From Pyrobaculum sp. WP30 (lineage in GTDB: Archaea > Thermoproteota > Thermoprotei > Thermoproteales > Thermoproteaceae), in assembly GCA_001189275.1 (NCBI GenBank), contig CP012158.1, positions 1,603,704 to 1,667,703 of the forward strand: DNA of 64,000 bases, given 5' to 3'. The translations under genes were made by a program, and so were the position numbers. The notes beneath the pieces are model-generated. The model made no database searches, was not told the origin of the DNA, and saw nothing but the letters and a program-made list of their open reading frames with translations. Of this stretch, positions 36,022 through 43,892 are shown one piece after another. Position 1 is the first letter of the stretch; each line of letters opens with the position of its first letter.

Positions 36022-37726
36022 GGACGTATACAAAGGCGGAGGGCCCCACCTTCTTCAAGAAGCCGTACCGCATAAACTGGACGTAAGCCCCGGCCTCAAC
36101 CTTTTCGAGGAGCTTTTCACCCAAGCCCGTTTCCTCCTCCTTCTTGCCCACAGCCGCGGGCTTGATGACCCGTACCTCGACGGGGTCCACTACCCATTGG
36201 ATAATAGGTGCGCCGACTTTCCTCGCCTCCTCGACGCCGAGGCTGTGGATGCGTCCATAAGCCATGCCTCCCTCAAGCGAAGTCACCTCGATGTTTGCAA
36301 GCTCCATAAGCCTCACCACAGCCCCCTGCTTGAGGTCCCGACGCGGCACGTAAACCTCAACTCGGCCCGGCCCCAGCCTATACGTCCTCTCCCCCCTCTC
36401 TCTAAAGCTGGGGTGCAGAGGAACCTTGGCCACAAGCTCCTTCTCGGTTTCGAAGACGAGTTTCACGGGGTTCGGCACATACATGTACCGGTTGGCGATG
36501 GGCTCAATCCGCTTCCTGTTGAGGGCGAATAGGTTAGAGAGAGCCACCGTTGAGTCGGAGGGCTTTACGCCCACTGTGAGGATGAGCTCCCAGATGGCCT
36601 CAGGCAGAATACCCCGGTTCCTAAGCCCCGCAAGAGTTGGGAGGGTCAAGTCGTCGTGCCTCACCTTAAGCGCCTTGAGCTTAGACTTGCTCAGCGTCGC
36701 GCCCTCGATCCTCAGCCTCCCGAAATGAATCGTAACCGGTTGCTCCCAGCCGAAGTGCTTGAATATGTACGACTGCTTCGTGGTGTTTACGCTGTGTTCC
36801 TGCGCCCTCATCACATGGGTCACGCCCATGAGGTGGTCGTCGATAGACACCGCGAAGTTGTATGTAGGCCATGCGACGTATTTGCTCCCGACCACGGGAT
36901 GCGGCGTTTTCTCGGTATCGATGATCCTAAAGGCGACCCAATCCCTCACGCTGGGGTCTGGGTGGCTTAGGTCGGTCTTGATCCGCACCACGGCCTCCCC
37001 CTCACGGAAGTCCCCCCTGAGCATCCTCTCCCAAAGCTCCAGGTTCTCCTCAGGGCTCTGGTCTCTGTGGGGACACGCCCTCCCCTCGTTTCTCAGCCTC
37101 CTCCACTCCTCGGGTCTGCACAGATCGACATATGCGGCGCCCATCTCCAACAGCCTTTTGACGTGGTCGTAGTATATCTCCATCCTAAGCGACTGGATGT
37201 ACTCCTCGTCCCACGCCACCCCAAGCCACCTCAAGTCCTCGCGGATCGCCTCGTAGGCGTTCACCTCCTCCGTAACCAACGGCCGCTTGGTACGCGGATC
37301 CGTGTCCTCAAACCTCAAGATGAATTTGCCTCCGTATTTCAGCTTGTAGGCGTAGTTCAAAATAGCCGGCCTGGCGCTACCTAGGTGAAGCACGAAGTCT
37401 GGATTGGGGGCAAACCGCACCACCACGCCGCCCCTCACGTTGGGTAACTCCGGGAGGCTCTCTACGCCGGGGCGCTTCTGCTCAACTTTCCTCTCCTCCA
37501 GCATCTCAGGCCACCTCTCTCTAAGGATCCGCACCTGCTCTTCCTGCGACATGGCGTTGACCTGCGCCACCACCTCCTCCACCACCTGCTTCACCTCCCT
37601 GGCGCGTTGCCTCAGCTCAGGCAACTCCGCCATCAACTTAGCCATGACGGCCTTCACATCGGCTTTACCGCTGTATCTAACGGCGTTGGCCAGCGCGTAT
37701 TTCAATGCAAGCACTTCAATGTTCAT
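36014..37726 (-). CDS. gltX: Glutamyl-tRNA synthetase
   Basis: The archaeal class I GluRS of 570 residues, with a helical N-terminal extension (about residues 1-85), the HIGH-type motif HLGSARPAI, the tRNA acceptor region VDLCRPEEW, the KMSKS-type loop [10 protein letters not shown] and a beta-barrel anticodon domain. Because the window has GatE, this enzyme probably also charges tRNA(Gln) with glutamate. ATG at 37726 is preferred to 37738, and overlaps the nucleotidyltransferase stop by 11 nt, so the two are coupled. Confidence 0.95.
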   Translation of the reverse strand: MNIEVLALKYALANAVRYSGKADVKAVMAKLMAELPELRQRAREVKQVVEEVVAQVNAMSQEEQVRILRERWPEMLEERKVEQKRPGVESLPELPNVRGGVVVRFAPNPDFVLHLGSARPAILNYAYKLKYGGKFILRFEDTDPRTKRPLVTEEVNAYEAIREDLRWLGVAWDEEYIQSLRMEIYYDHVKRLLEMGAAYVDLCRPEEWRRLRNEGRACPHRDQSPEENLELWERMLRGDFREGEAVVRIKTDLSHPDPSVRDWVAFRIIDTEKTPHPVVGSKYVAWPTYNFAVSIDDHLMGVTHVMRAQEHSVNTTKQSYIFKHFGWEQPVTIHFGRLRIEGATLSKSKLKALKVRHDDLTLPTLAGLRNRGILPEAIWELILTVGVKPSDSTVALSNLFALNRKRIEPIANRYMYVPNPVKLVFETEKELVAKVPLHPSFRERGERTYRLGPGRVEVYVPRRDLKQGAVVRLMELANIEVTSLEGGMAYGRIHSLGVEEARKVGAPIIQWVVDPVEVRVIKPAAVGKKEEETGLGEKLLEKVEAGAYVQFMRYGFLKKVGPSAFVYVHD

Positions 37727-38405
37727 TGTTGGCGCCAAAGAACCGATCCACCTCCTCCAGATCTTTCAAGCTGTCTACAGACTTCCAGAAGACGTCTCTA
37801 TACACCACCGCCTTGAGGCGGCGCTGTTGCGCGAGTCGGGGGAAGAGGGTCTCCTCGATGTTGCCGCGGTCTGGCAACTCCGCCAATACCCTCCTCCTGA
37901 GGGCGTACACCCCGGCGTTTATGTAGAAGCCCTCCAGGAGGGGCTTCTCGCGGAAGTGGGTGATGTATCCGTCTTTGTCGTATTCCACCACGCCGTAGGG
38001 GCTTCGGAGGGGGACTAGGGCTATGGCGCCGTCGGCGTCGCCCAGCGCCTCCACCAGCTTATCTAGAGAGAGGTTGGTCAAGACGTCGCCGTTGAGGACT
38101 ACGAAGACGTCGTCTGTGATGAAGGGCTCTGCGTTCTTGATGGCGCCCCCAGTACCCAAAGGCTCCTCCTCCACGCTGTAGAAAATCCTCACGCCCAGCC
38201 TCCTCCCATCCCCCAACGCCTCAAAAATCTTATGCTTGAGATAACCCACCGCAAGCACCACGTCAGCAACCCCAAACCCCCTCAACCACTCAATCTGCCT
38301 CACCAAAATCGGCCTACCCCCCACCGGAAGCAAAGGCTTAGGAACCTCAGAAGTCAAAGGCGCAAGCCTCTTACCAAACCCACCAGCCAAAATAACCGCC
38401 TGCAT
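37716..38405 (-). CDS. Sugar-1-phosphate nucleotidyltransferase
   Basis: A 229-residue enzyme that activates a sugar phosphate with an NTP. The N-terminal signature [29 protein letters not shown] is complete, with [12 protein letters not shown] and the metal site VVLNGDVL. It lacks the C-terminal beta-helix of longer members; glucose-1-phosphate thymidylyltransferase or mannose-1-phosphate guanylyltransferase activity are both possible. ATG at 38405 with a TATA box (gatatttataac) about 28 nt upstream; first gene of the operon with gltX and the DUF354 gene. Confidence 0.9.
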   Translation of the reverse strand: MQAVILAGGFGKRLAPLTSEVPKPLLPVGGRPILVRQIEWLRGFGVADVVLAVGYLKHKIFEALGDGRRLGVRIFYSVEEEPLGTGGAIKNAEPFITDDVFVVLNGDVLTNLSLDKLVEALGDADGAIALVPLRSPYGVVEYDKDGYITHFREKPLLEGFYINAGVYALRRRVLAELPDRGNIEETLFPRLAQQRRLKAVVYRDVFWKSVDSLKDLEEVDRFFGANNEH

Positions 38406-38483
38406 CAACCGTGACGGAAACCACGTTATAAATATCTTTGATCCCTAAAGCAAAATATATAAACGACATACATGAGGGGGGTC

Positions 38484-38696
38484 ATGATTATATATACGTC
38501 ACAGATACACCTAATAGAAGACGTCGAGTCCATGCTGGAGAAGTACAAGGTGAAGCCTGTCGCCGTGAAAGGCGCAAGGCTAAACTTCTACTGGCCCCCG
38601 CAACCCACCGGCGTCCCAATAAACCTGTTGAAGTACTTCCCGCCGGACATGTACGTGGTATTTAGAGGAAAAAACAACCTGATAATTGTGCCATGA
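38484..38696 (+). CDS. Unknown small protein, first gene of an overlapping cassette
   Basis: A 70-residue protein I do not recognise. It reads as beta-helix-beta: MIIYTSQIHLIEDVESMLEKY, then VAVKGARLNFYWPPQP and MYVVFRGKNNLIIVP. The ATG at 38484 is chosen because a TATA box (aatatataaac) lies about 25 nt upstream; an in-frame ATG at 38472 is also possible. Its stop overlaps the start of the next gene by 4 nt (ATGA), beginning a run of four genes joined in this way. Confidence 0.75.
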   Translation: MIIYTSQIHLIEDVESMLEKYKVKPVAVKGARLNFYWPPQPTGVPINLLKYFPPDMYVVFRGKNNLIIVP

Positions 38697-38830
38697 GAAC
38701 CCTCCAGAAGAAAAGGGTGGCGGAGCTCCCGGTCAGCCAGCAGATAAAAGACGTGTTGATCAAGGTGCTGGGCCCCAACGAGGAGGTATATGTGGAGGTT
38801 GTGGGCGGAAGGATTAGGGTGATCCTATGA
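38693..38830 (+). CDS. Unknown 45-residue protein in the overlapping cassette
   Basis: A very short gene recognisable from its setting: its ATG lies in the ATGA overlap with the preceding gene and its TGA in the ATGA overlap with the following one. The product begins MRTLQKKRVAELPVSQQI and continues KDVLIKVLGPNEEVYVEV to a GGRIRVIL end. The basic N terminus and strand-helix-strand pattern resemble small nucleic-acid-binding or antitoxin-like proteins, but no family is assigned. Confidence 0.75.
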   Translation: MRTLQKKRVAELPVSQQIKDVLIKVLGPNEEVYVEVVGGRIRVIL

Positions 38831-39252
38831 TGGTGGTTAGGTCGACCAGCATGGAGAAGGTCATCTGGCACGTGAGGTCTCTACTGCCGCAGCTGGAGTC
38901 CACGCCGATTACTCTAGCCCGCCGGCAGGTGGGCAACCACGTCATAGGCCTAGGCACCTTGGGATACCTCTACACGGCCTTGTCTTCGGTGCTCGAAACG
39001 CTGGTCGAGGCGGGGAAGATGGCAAACGACCTCAGACTCAAAGACTACACAGTCGTGATGGGGCCCGAGGAGAGCTACATAACCACAACCCCACTGCCGG
39101 AGGTGATACCGCCCCTGCCGCCTCCTAGGGAGGTCCCGCCGCTCCCCAAGCAGTCTGTTGAGCTCAACACTTTCGGTTGCCCGAACCTGACGCTGGGCAT
39201 GGTTAAGTTCTGCGTCGGCGACGTAGAAATCGCCTACTATCTATCACGATGA
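38827..39252 (+). CDS. Unknown protein with a proline-rich linker, third in the cassette
   Basis: A 141-residue protein. Residues about 1-85 are helical (MEKVIWHVRSLLPQLE and LGYLYTALSSVLETLVEAGKMANDL) followed by a strand YTVVMGPEESYITTT; a Pro-rich linker (PLPEVIPPLPPPREVPPLPK) leads to a short C-terminal piece with two cysteines (FGCPNLTLGMVKFCVGDVEIAYYL). Joined by 4-nt overlaps to the genes on both sides. No known family is evident; a helical bundle with a tethered domain that could contact the other cassette proteins is a reasonable guess. Confidence 0.75.
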   Translation: MMVVRSTSMEKVIWHVRSLLPQLESTPITLARRQVGNHVIGLGTLGYLYTALSSVLETLVEAGKMANDLRLKDYTVVMGPEESYITTTPLPEVIPPLPPPREVPPLPKQSVELNTFGCPNLTLGMVKFCVGDVEIAYYLSR

Positions 39253-39578
39253 TACTCCTCTCTCTTTCTGAGCTGGAGTCGCTGTTGACAACGCTAAGGG
39301 AATACGCCGAGAAGTACAGAACAAGCAGGCCGGCGCTGGAGGCCCTGGAGGAGAGGTGGGTTAAATTCCAGGAACTCGCCTTCGCCTTCGGCATAGAGCT
39401 GAAGCCAGCTGAAGGCGTTGAGTTCTACGCCGGCGGTCCGTTGCCCGACAACGTAGAGCTCTTGAAAAAACTTGACCGGATGATCGCCACGGTGAAGAAA
39501 CTAAAGGAGACCTATGGAGATGTCAAAGTCATCGTAGACATGGACCTATCCATAAGAAAAACCGTTTTAAAGATATAA
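39249..39578 (+). CDS. Unknown coiled-coil-like protein, fourth in the cassette
   Basis: A 109-residue protein with a long first helix (LSLSELESLLTTLREYAEKY to LEALEERWVKFQELAFAFGIEL), a Gly/Pro turn, a second helix (VELLKKLDRMIATVKKLKETYG) and a terminal strand VKVIVDMDLSIRKTVLKI. It starts within the stop of the third cassette gene (ATGA) and ends the run. The next gene, a CBS protein, has its own TATA box, so the cassette is a separate four-gene operon. Confidence 0.75.
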   Translation: MILLSLSELESLLTTLREYAEKYRTSRPALEALEERWVKFQELAFAFGIELKPAEGVEFYAGGPLPDNVELLKKLDRMIATVKKLKETYGDVKVIVDMDLSIRKTVLKI

Positions 39579-39606
39579 ATTTAAATAACTGAAAAAGTTT
39601 AGCTGT

Positions 39607-40026
39607 ATGCCTTTGGTGAAACGTAGAGAGCTCCCGTTGAGAGTTTCCGACATAATGGTTAAGGATGTGGTGACGGCCAAGGAAAACGACAAGATCAGAG
39701 ACGTGGCTATTCGCATGTATGAGAAGAAGATCGGCAGCGTGGTGGTCGTAGACGACGAGGGGAAGCCGATAGGCATAGTCACTGAGAGAGACATGGTCTA
39801 CGTAGTGGCGCGGGCGCTCGCCCCTGACACGCCTGTGTGGATGGTTATGACGGAGGATCCCATTGTGATAAATGAAAACGCCCTGGTTACAGAAGCCATG
39901 GAGAAGATGCGTGTACAAAACATTAGGCATCTGCCTGTGGTAAACGCCGAAGGCAAACTAGTGGGCATGATATCCTTTAGAGACATAGTGGACTTCACCG
40001 CGGTGTTGCTGTCCCTCGGTAAATGA
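39607..40026 (+). CDS. Twin CBS-domain protein
   Basis: A 139-residue protein made of two CBS repeats: VSDIMVKDVVTAKENDKIRDVAIRM with GSVVVVDDEGKPIGIVTERDM, and VMTEDPIVINENALVTEAMEKM with RHLPVVNAEGKLVGMISFRDIV. Such modules bind adenosine nucleotides or SAM and regulate partners. A TATA box (tttaaataac) lies about 22 nt upstream. The stop overlaps the start of the DUF309 gene by 4 nt, so the two are an operon and may work together. Confidence 0.92.
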   Translation: MPLVKRRELPLRVSDIMVKDVVTAKENDKIRDVAIRMYEKKIGSVVVVDDEGKPIGIVTERDMVYVVARALAPDTPVWMVMTEDPIVINENALVTEAMEKMRVQNIRHLPVVNAEGKLVGMISFRDIVDFTAVLLSLGK

Positions 40027-40541
40027 GATACCTCCTCATAGCGGAAAACCCTGGTTTTTCCGTTTCGCACAGAGAAGAACTCTTACGTAGGTTGAGAGCT
40101 GTCTTGCCGGTCATTGCCATGAGGATAGCCGCTGGGCACGTCGAAGTTGATGTAAAGACCGACGACTTGGAGAAAGCTGTGGCTGAGGCGGAGAAGGTCG
40201 TGGGGAGGGTCATGGAGGTGGTCGACATAACCTTTGAAGACGTAGGCGGCGGGGTGGAGAGATACGTCCACTTGTTTAATAGAGAGAGGTTTTGGGAGGC
40301 TCACAACGCCTTAGAGGGTCTCTGGAGGAAGACTAGAAACGCCACTTTGCAAGGTCTCATAATGTTAGCCGCCGCGTTTGTGAAGCTACAGGAGGGCCAG
40401 CCGGATAAGTTCGAGAGAATGTTGAAGGAGGCACTCCACTATATGAATGAAGATGTTGGGTGTATAAAGATGGGGCGGCTCCTGGAAAAGGCGGAGAAGG
40501 CGTTGCTGGAGAAAACACCTTTCAAAATAGAATGCGCTTAA
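40023..40541 (+). CDS. DUF309 domain protein
   Basis: A 172-residue protein. The N-terminal ferredoxin-like part (MRYLLIAENPGFSVSHREELLRRLRAVL and VEVDVKTDDLEKAVAEAEKVVG) is joined to a C-terminal DUF309 helical domain with the signature FNRERFWEAHNALEGLWRKTRNATLQGLIMLAAAFVKLQEG. The function of DUF309 is unknown. It is complete here, but its first and last few codons recur as a deletion remnant at 42481-42531. It originally lay tail-to-tail with sir2, judging from the sir2-like remnant right after it. Confidence 0.85.
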   Translation: MRYLLIAENPGFSVSHREELLRRLRAVLPVIAMRIAAGHVEVDVKTDDLEKAVAEAEKVVGRVMEVVDITFEDVGGGVERYVHLFNRERFWEAHNALEGLWRKTRNATLQGLIMLAAAFVKLQEGQPDKFERMLKEALHYMNEDVGCIKMGRLLEKAEKALLEKTPFKIECA

Positions 40542-40550
40542 CCTTAGCCA
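40516..40550. repeat. Left copy of a duplicated DUF309/sir2 junction
   Basis: A 35-nt segment covering the last codons of the DUF309 gene matches 42506-42540 at 32 of 35 positions. In reverse it reads as the end of sir2 (codons for KVKRILF and stop, at 40522-40545), and the same frame continues for about 45 nt more as ARDDAVRAVMA, resembling the sir2 C terminus. The left copy therefore keeps a whole DUF309 gene and a tail fragment of sir2. Confidence 0.8.
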
Positions 40551-40590
40551 TGACCGCCCTCACGGCGTCGTCCCGCGCGCAAAAAGCCTT
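40522..40590 (-). pseudogene. Remnant of a sir2 3' end
   Basis: Reverse-strand codons ARDDAVRAVMAKVKRILF plus stop align with the authentic sir2 end GKVEEVLPALVARVKDILF. Identity is partial beyond the last eight residues, so the fragment has diverged or decayed. The rest of the sir2 copy is missing; sequence from about 40590 to 40717 holds nothing I can identify, apart from a short open forward frame ending FDEVSEGHVYDLSM. Confidence 0.55.
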
Positions 40591-40717
40591 TGATGAGGTG
40601 AGCGAGGGACACGTCTACGACTTGTCCATGTAGGGATCAAAACGCCGAAGGAAAACAGTTTAAGACGGCGGGAGGGGGTTGGCGAAAAGGTTGGGCGGCG
40701 GTGTTTCGTCTGTCTCT

Positions 40718-41638
40718 CTAGAGTATCTTCACGTATTCCCTCGCCGTCGCGGCAAAAGCCAATAGCCCCTTGGGTCTATACACCTCCTTCATTTTGTCTT
40801 CATATGTTTCGTATCGCTTAAATTCCAGCTCTAGCTTGACCTCCTTCACGGCGCCGTTTTGGGCGCAGTACGCCTTCGGCGGGTTTAGGGAGAGACAAGC
40901 CTCCGACCCGTCCTTTGCCACGTATGTCTCCACCGTGTAGGGGTGGAGGATGCTCATCGGGTTCCGCCTCACCACCTCCACCATCCACGGAAATCTACGC
41001 ATAACCTTAGCTATTTCAACCAGCCTATCCCTAAGATCCAGCCACTTCCTAACCCACTCCACGCCGAAGGCTCCCAGCTCCGGCCACTCCTTCAGAAGCT
41101 CCTCCACGGGGTCGATCTTGACAACTAAAGCAGGCTCAGGCGGCTCATTCATCTTCTCCACCTCCTTCTTGTAGTCCTCTATAATCTGCCTGACACAGTC
41201 CTCCACTGCGCGGCAATGGGGCTGGTACAGCTTTACTCCATTCACGACGGGGCCACAGTAGACGTCGTATTGATTAACCCCCACACCCACCTTCACATAT
41301 TCATACCACAGCCCCACGTCATAACGGTCAGACAACTCCCACAAGGCGTCAGCCACTTGTTGCTTGATACAGCCGCCCGCGTCCTCATCCCTACGCCTCC
41401 TCCACCTCTCCTTCACCTCCCACCTCCTCCTATCCCTTGAGTGAACCCACACCCTATACCGCACGCATACTCCTTTGCGGCACCCCTCAGCCGTCAGCAT
41501 CCCCTCGTAGAGGCATCCGTCACTTGTACACCACTCCTTGGGCGGAGGCTCATACTCCACATACTGAAGAATGCCAAGTTTCTGCGGCAGTTCAAAAGCG
41601 GCGGCCGTGGCCCTAATCCTTCTGGCGGCTGTCGTCAT
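40718..41638 (-). CDS. Unknown 306-residue protein on the inserted island
   Basis: Not recognised. The N-terminal third contains several cysteines (EWCTSDGCLYEG, GCRKGVCVRY) and a strongly basic stretch WEVKERWRRRRDED. The middle has another Cys group (GGCIKQQVADALWELSDRY, YCGP, HCRAVEDCVRQ), and the C-terminal half is helical, with PVEELLKEWPELGAFGVEWVRKWLDLRDRLVEIAKVM and ending REYVKIL. Basic and Cys-rich parts hint at nucleic-acid or metal binding. The ATG at 41638 overlaps the stop of a truncated upstream gene (ATGA), so it was once the second gene of an operon whose promoter end has been lost. Confidence 0.65.
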   Translation of the reverse strand: MTTAARRIRATAAAFELPQKLGILQYVEYEPPPKEWCTSDGCLYEGMLTAEGCRKGVCVRYRVWVHSRDRRRWEVKERWRRRRDEDAGGCIKQQVADALWELSDRYDVGLWYEYVKVGVGVNQYDVYCGPVVNGVKLYQPHCRAVEDCVRQIIEDYKKEVEKMNEPPEPALVVKIDPVEELLKEWPELGAFGVEWVRKWLDLRDRLVEIAKVMRRFPWMVEVVRRNPMSILHPYTVETYVAKDGSEACLSLNPPKAYCAQNGAVKEVKLELEFKRYETYEDKMKEVYRPKGLLAFAATAREYVKIL

Positions 41639-41745
41639 ATCCACTCCTTCAAGGCCGATATGACCACCTCCACCGCCGCCCTCTCGATTAGGTAGGTACC
41701 CTTCTTGTGCCGCCTCGCGAGTCCTTTCTCCACCAGCCTCACAGA
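41635..41745 (-). pseudogene. Truncated 3' end of a winged-helix-like gene
   Basis: Reverse-strand codons VRLVEKGLARRHKKGTYLIE then RAAVEVVISALKEWI and stop look like the wing and last helix of a winged-helix DNA-binding protein. The stop overlaps the ATG of the 306-residue gene by 4 nt, the mark of a genuine operon partner. Upstream of about 41745 the frame turns into antisense of the PaREP2-like fragment, so the 5' part of the gene is gone. Confidence 0.45.
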
Positions 41746-41754
41746 TTCACCTCT

Positions 41755-42464
41755 ACCGCCCCCGACAGCATACGGCGGGAGGCGCAACGGCTTGAGAACA
41801 TGGGCCTGGAGGAGGGCAAGCATTTCACGGTGAAGATGCCGGAAGGGGACCACGATGGCTATGTGTATGTCCGTAGGGAGGGCCTTGAGCGCGCCGCGTG
41901 GCTCTCCGTACGCGGCGAGGGAGAACAGCAGAAGCTGGCGGCGGAGTTTATAGAGTACATACTCCAGAGGGCGAAGGAGAGGGGCGACGACGTTCACGAA
42001 AAAGCCAGTAAGATCGTGGAGGAGGGGATGTCAAGGGCTCCCTAACGCTAAAGGGCTTCGAGAAGGAGGTCGAAGCGGACGGCAGAAAACACAAGGTGAG
42101 GGAGGTAAGCGGAGGTGCCGAGCTTGAGGAAAGGTAGGGCGACAAGAAGTTGCTGAGGATTAAGATAACGGCTGAGGTGGACGGCATAAAGAGCGAATAC
42201 ACGATTACCTGCGGCAGGTATGGAAAGCTCAACGCGGCCTTGGGACGCGCCTACGCCAGGGCCGACGTCCCCGGCGGCAGGAAGGCAGACGCCGAGAGGC
42301 TCGCCGCCCTTATAAAGGCCCTCACGGGAAGGGAGCCGAGGATAATTGAGAGGGGCGACGGCCAGATAGTGTTGGAGTGCTATGGAGAGCACCTAGACGG
42401 CTTCGCCCGCTACGCCGAACTCGCAGAAGCCATAAGGAGATGGCAGGAGGAGACAAGCCGGTGA
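41755..42464 (+). pseudogene. PaREP2-like repeat-family gene, broken
   Basis: Pieces in two frames read as one protein resembling the Pyrobaculum PaREP2 family: EAQRLENMGLEEGKHFTVKM, then YVYVRREGLERAAWLSVRGE and AAEFIEYILQRAKERG, a frameshift near 42030, then GSLTLKGFEKEVEADGRKHKV, an in-frame TAG at 42135-42137, and LLRIKITAEVDGIKSEYTIT through ADAERLAALIKALTGREPRI to the end WQEETSR. The N-terminal part of the family is absent and the gene is not translatable as a whole. Family recognition is from memory of these proteins, not from a search. A candidate agent or passenger of the local rearrangement. Confidence 0.7.
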
Positions 42465-42480
42465 GCGTTGGCGTCACACT

Positions 42481-42531
42481 ATGAGGTACCTCCTCATGGG
42501 CTCCCCACCTTTCAAAATAGAATGTCCTTAA
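42481..42531 (+). pseudogene. Internally deleted DUF309 remnant
   Basis: ATG to TAA in frame encodes MRYLLMGSPPFKIECP. Its first five residues match the DUF309 start (MRYLLIAENPG) and its last residues match the DUF309 end (TPFKIECA); about 155 codons between are missing. At nucleotide level the first 18 nt match 16 of 18 and the end falls in the 35-nt duplicated junction. This is the right-hand partner of the duplication that encloses the island. Confidence 0.75.
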
Positions 42532-42540
42532 CCCTAGCCA
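42506..42540. repeat. Right copy of the duplicated DUF309/sir2 junction
   Basis: Matches 40516-40550 at 32 of 35 positions. Here the reverse strand carries the true end of sir2 and the forward strand the deletion remnant of DUF309. Distance between the copies is about 1.99 kb. Confidence 0.8.
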
Positions 42541-43276
42541 CCAGCGCAGGCAACACCTCCTCTACCTTCCCCCTAAGTATATGATCTGCGAAGAAGTCGT
42601 AGAAGGTCTCGTCGGCGTTTATAATCACCAACTTCGCCCCACGTTTCTTGGCAGTAATCGGTAGCTGGTTGGCGGGATACACAGCCAGAGAGGTGCCCAC
42701 CGCTAGAAAAACCTCAGCCATCTCGGCAAGCATAAAGGCCTCTCTCAACGCTTGTTGTGGAAGAGGTTCGCCGAAGAAAACCACATCTGGCTTCAAGACG
42801 CCTCCGCATTTGGGACATCTAGGCGCGCCGGCAGTCCGCCACCTCAACGCCTCTGTGAGGGGGTATCTCGCGCCGCATTTGACACATACGGCGTCTCTCA
42901 GCGCTCCGTGTAGCTCAATCACGTTTTTACTACCCGCCGCTTGGTGTAGCATGTCTACGTTTTGCGTAACCACGGCGCATAACTTCCCCAGTTTTTCAAG
43001 CTCAGCAAGCGCATAGTGTGCCGGGTTTGGCTTCACGTCGAAGGCAGGCAGTAGATACTGCACGAAGAGGTCCCAAACCTCATCTGGGTTCTTGTAGAAG
43101 TACTCTACGTCGAACTTCTCGGGATCTACAACTCTCCAAACGCCCTGGGGGCCTCTGAAGTCGGGGATTCCACTTGGAGTAGACACACCAGCGCCGGTCA
43201 AAGCTACTGTGCAGCTGGACCTTGCGATGAGTGAGGCAACCTCGTCGAGGTCTTCAGTTGAGAAACCCACCTCCAT
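42512..43276 (-). CDS. sir2: Sir2-family NAD-dependent protein deacylase
   Basis: A sirtuin of 254 residues that removes acyl groups from lysines using NAD. Motifs: GAGVSTPSGIPDFRGPQG for NAD binding, VTQNVDMLHQAAG, catalytic HG in IELHGALRD, four zinc cysteines in CVKCGARYP and CPKCGG, and the GTSLAVYPANQLP end of the Rossmann fold. In Sulfolobus, Sir2 deacetylates the chromatin protein Alba. Its N-terminal codons overlap the upstream membrane-protein gene by 73 nt, so they probably share a transcript. Confidence 0.95.
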   Translation of the reverse strand: MEVGFSTEDLDEVASLIARSSCTVALTGAGVSTPSGIPDFRGPQGVWRVVDPEKFDVEYFYKNPDEVWDLFVQYLLPAFDVKPNPAHYALAELEKLGKLCAVVTQNVDMLHQAAGSKNVIELHGALRDAVCVKCGARYPLTEALRWRTAGAPRCPKCGGVLKPDVVFFGEPLPQQALREAFMLAEMAEVFLAVGTSLAVYPANQLPITAKKRGAKLVIINADETFYDFFADHILRGKVEEVLPALVARVKDILF

Positions 43277-43839
43277 ACAGAGTAGAGCCAGTAGAAGTAT
43301 AAAAATCCCACTGTAACAAGACTTATAATTACGTAAAACGTAGCGCTGAAAGGCCTAAAACCGACTGACCCGGTGGCGACTCTCACGAGATAGAGGTCGC
43401 GTGTAAACACGTCGATGAGATACACCCACGCCGCGAACCAAACCAGCGCCAGCGCAAACACCCCCAGAGCCAAAGCCCCGACACCCAAGAACCTCCCCAC
43501 CTCCTCAGGTCTTGTGATCTGCACCTCTCCAGGCGTAACTGCGGGAAAAAGAGACGTGAGCTGGAGCCAGAGAAACGCAGAGAGCAACTGCGTGCCTACC
43601 CCCGACAGCACGAAGAGCCAGATGGCGGCTGTGTACTCCGCGCCGAGCCAGACGCCGGCAAGCCGGTCCCAATAGGCGTTTTTCAGATCTTCCAACTCAC
43701 GGTGCGTACGGGTAAGCACGACGCCAATAAGCGCTACGGAGGCTATGCTGGCCGCCGCGGAGGCCGTTGTTTGCCCGGCGATGCTAAGCCCCAGAGAGGC
43801 GGCGTAGAGGATCAACGCGGCGTATATATACGGGGTCAT
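43204..43839 (-). CDS. Multi-span membrane protein of unknown function
   Basis: A 211-residue protein with about six hydrophobic segments: two at the N terminus (IYAALILYAASLGLSIAG and SIASVALIGVVL), a charged loop RTHRELEDLKNAYWDRL, then AAIWLFVLSGVGTQLLSAFL, LGVGALALGVFALALVWFAAWV and FYVIISLVTVGFLYFYWLYSV. No transporter signature is evident. The C-terminal 24 codons overlap sir2. A TATA-like region (tatatacca, reverse) lies close to the start. Confidence 0.75.
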   Translation of the reverse strand: MTPYIYAALILYAASLGLSIAGQTTASAAASIASVALIGVVLTRTHRELEDLKNAYWDRLAGVWLGAEYTAAIWLFVLSGVGTQLLSAFLWLQLTSLFPAVTPGEVQITRPEEVGRFLGVGALALGVFALALVWFAAWVYLIDVFTRDLYLVRVATGSVGFRPFSATFYVIISLVTVGFLYFYWLYSVWRWVSQLKTSTRLPHSSQGPAAQ

Positions 43840-43892
43840 GCATATTAACGCAGGCGGTGGTATATAAGAGTGACGAGGATGAACCCCACCGA

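Noticed and set aside
40550-40633. 27-codon forward frame ending FDEVSEGHVYDLSM
   Set aside because: It runs antisense to the sir2 remnant and has no promoter or partner; chance or relic cannot be separated.
41756-41997. Upstream part of the reverse frame that ends at 41635
   Set aside because: This part is antisense to the PaREP2-like coding sequence, whose codon pattern is clearly the real one; only the last 36 codons look genuine.
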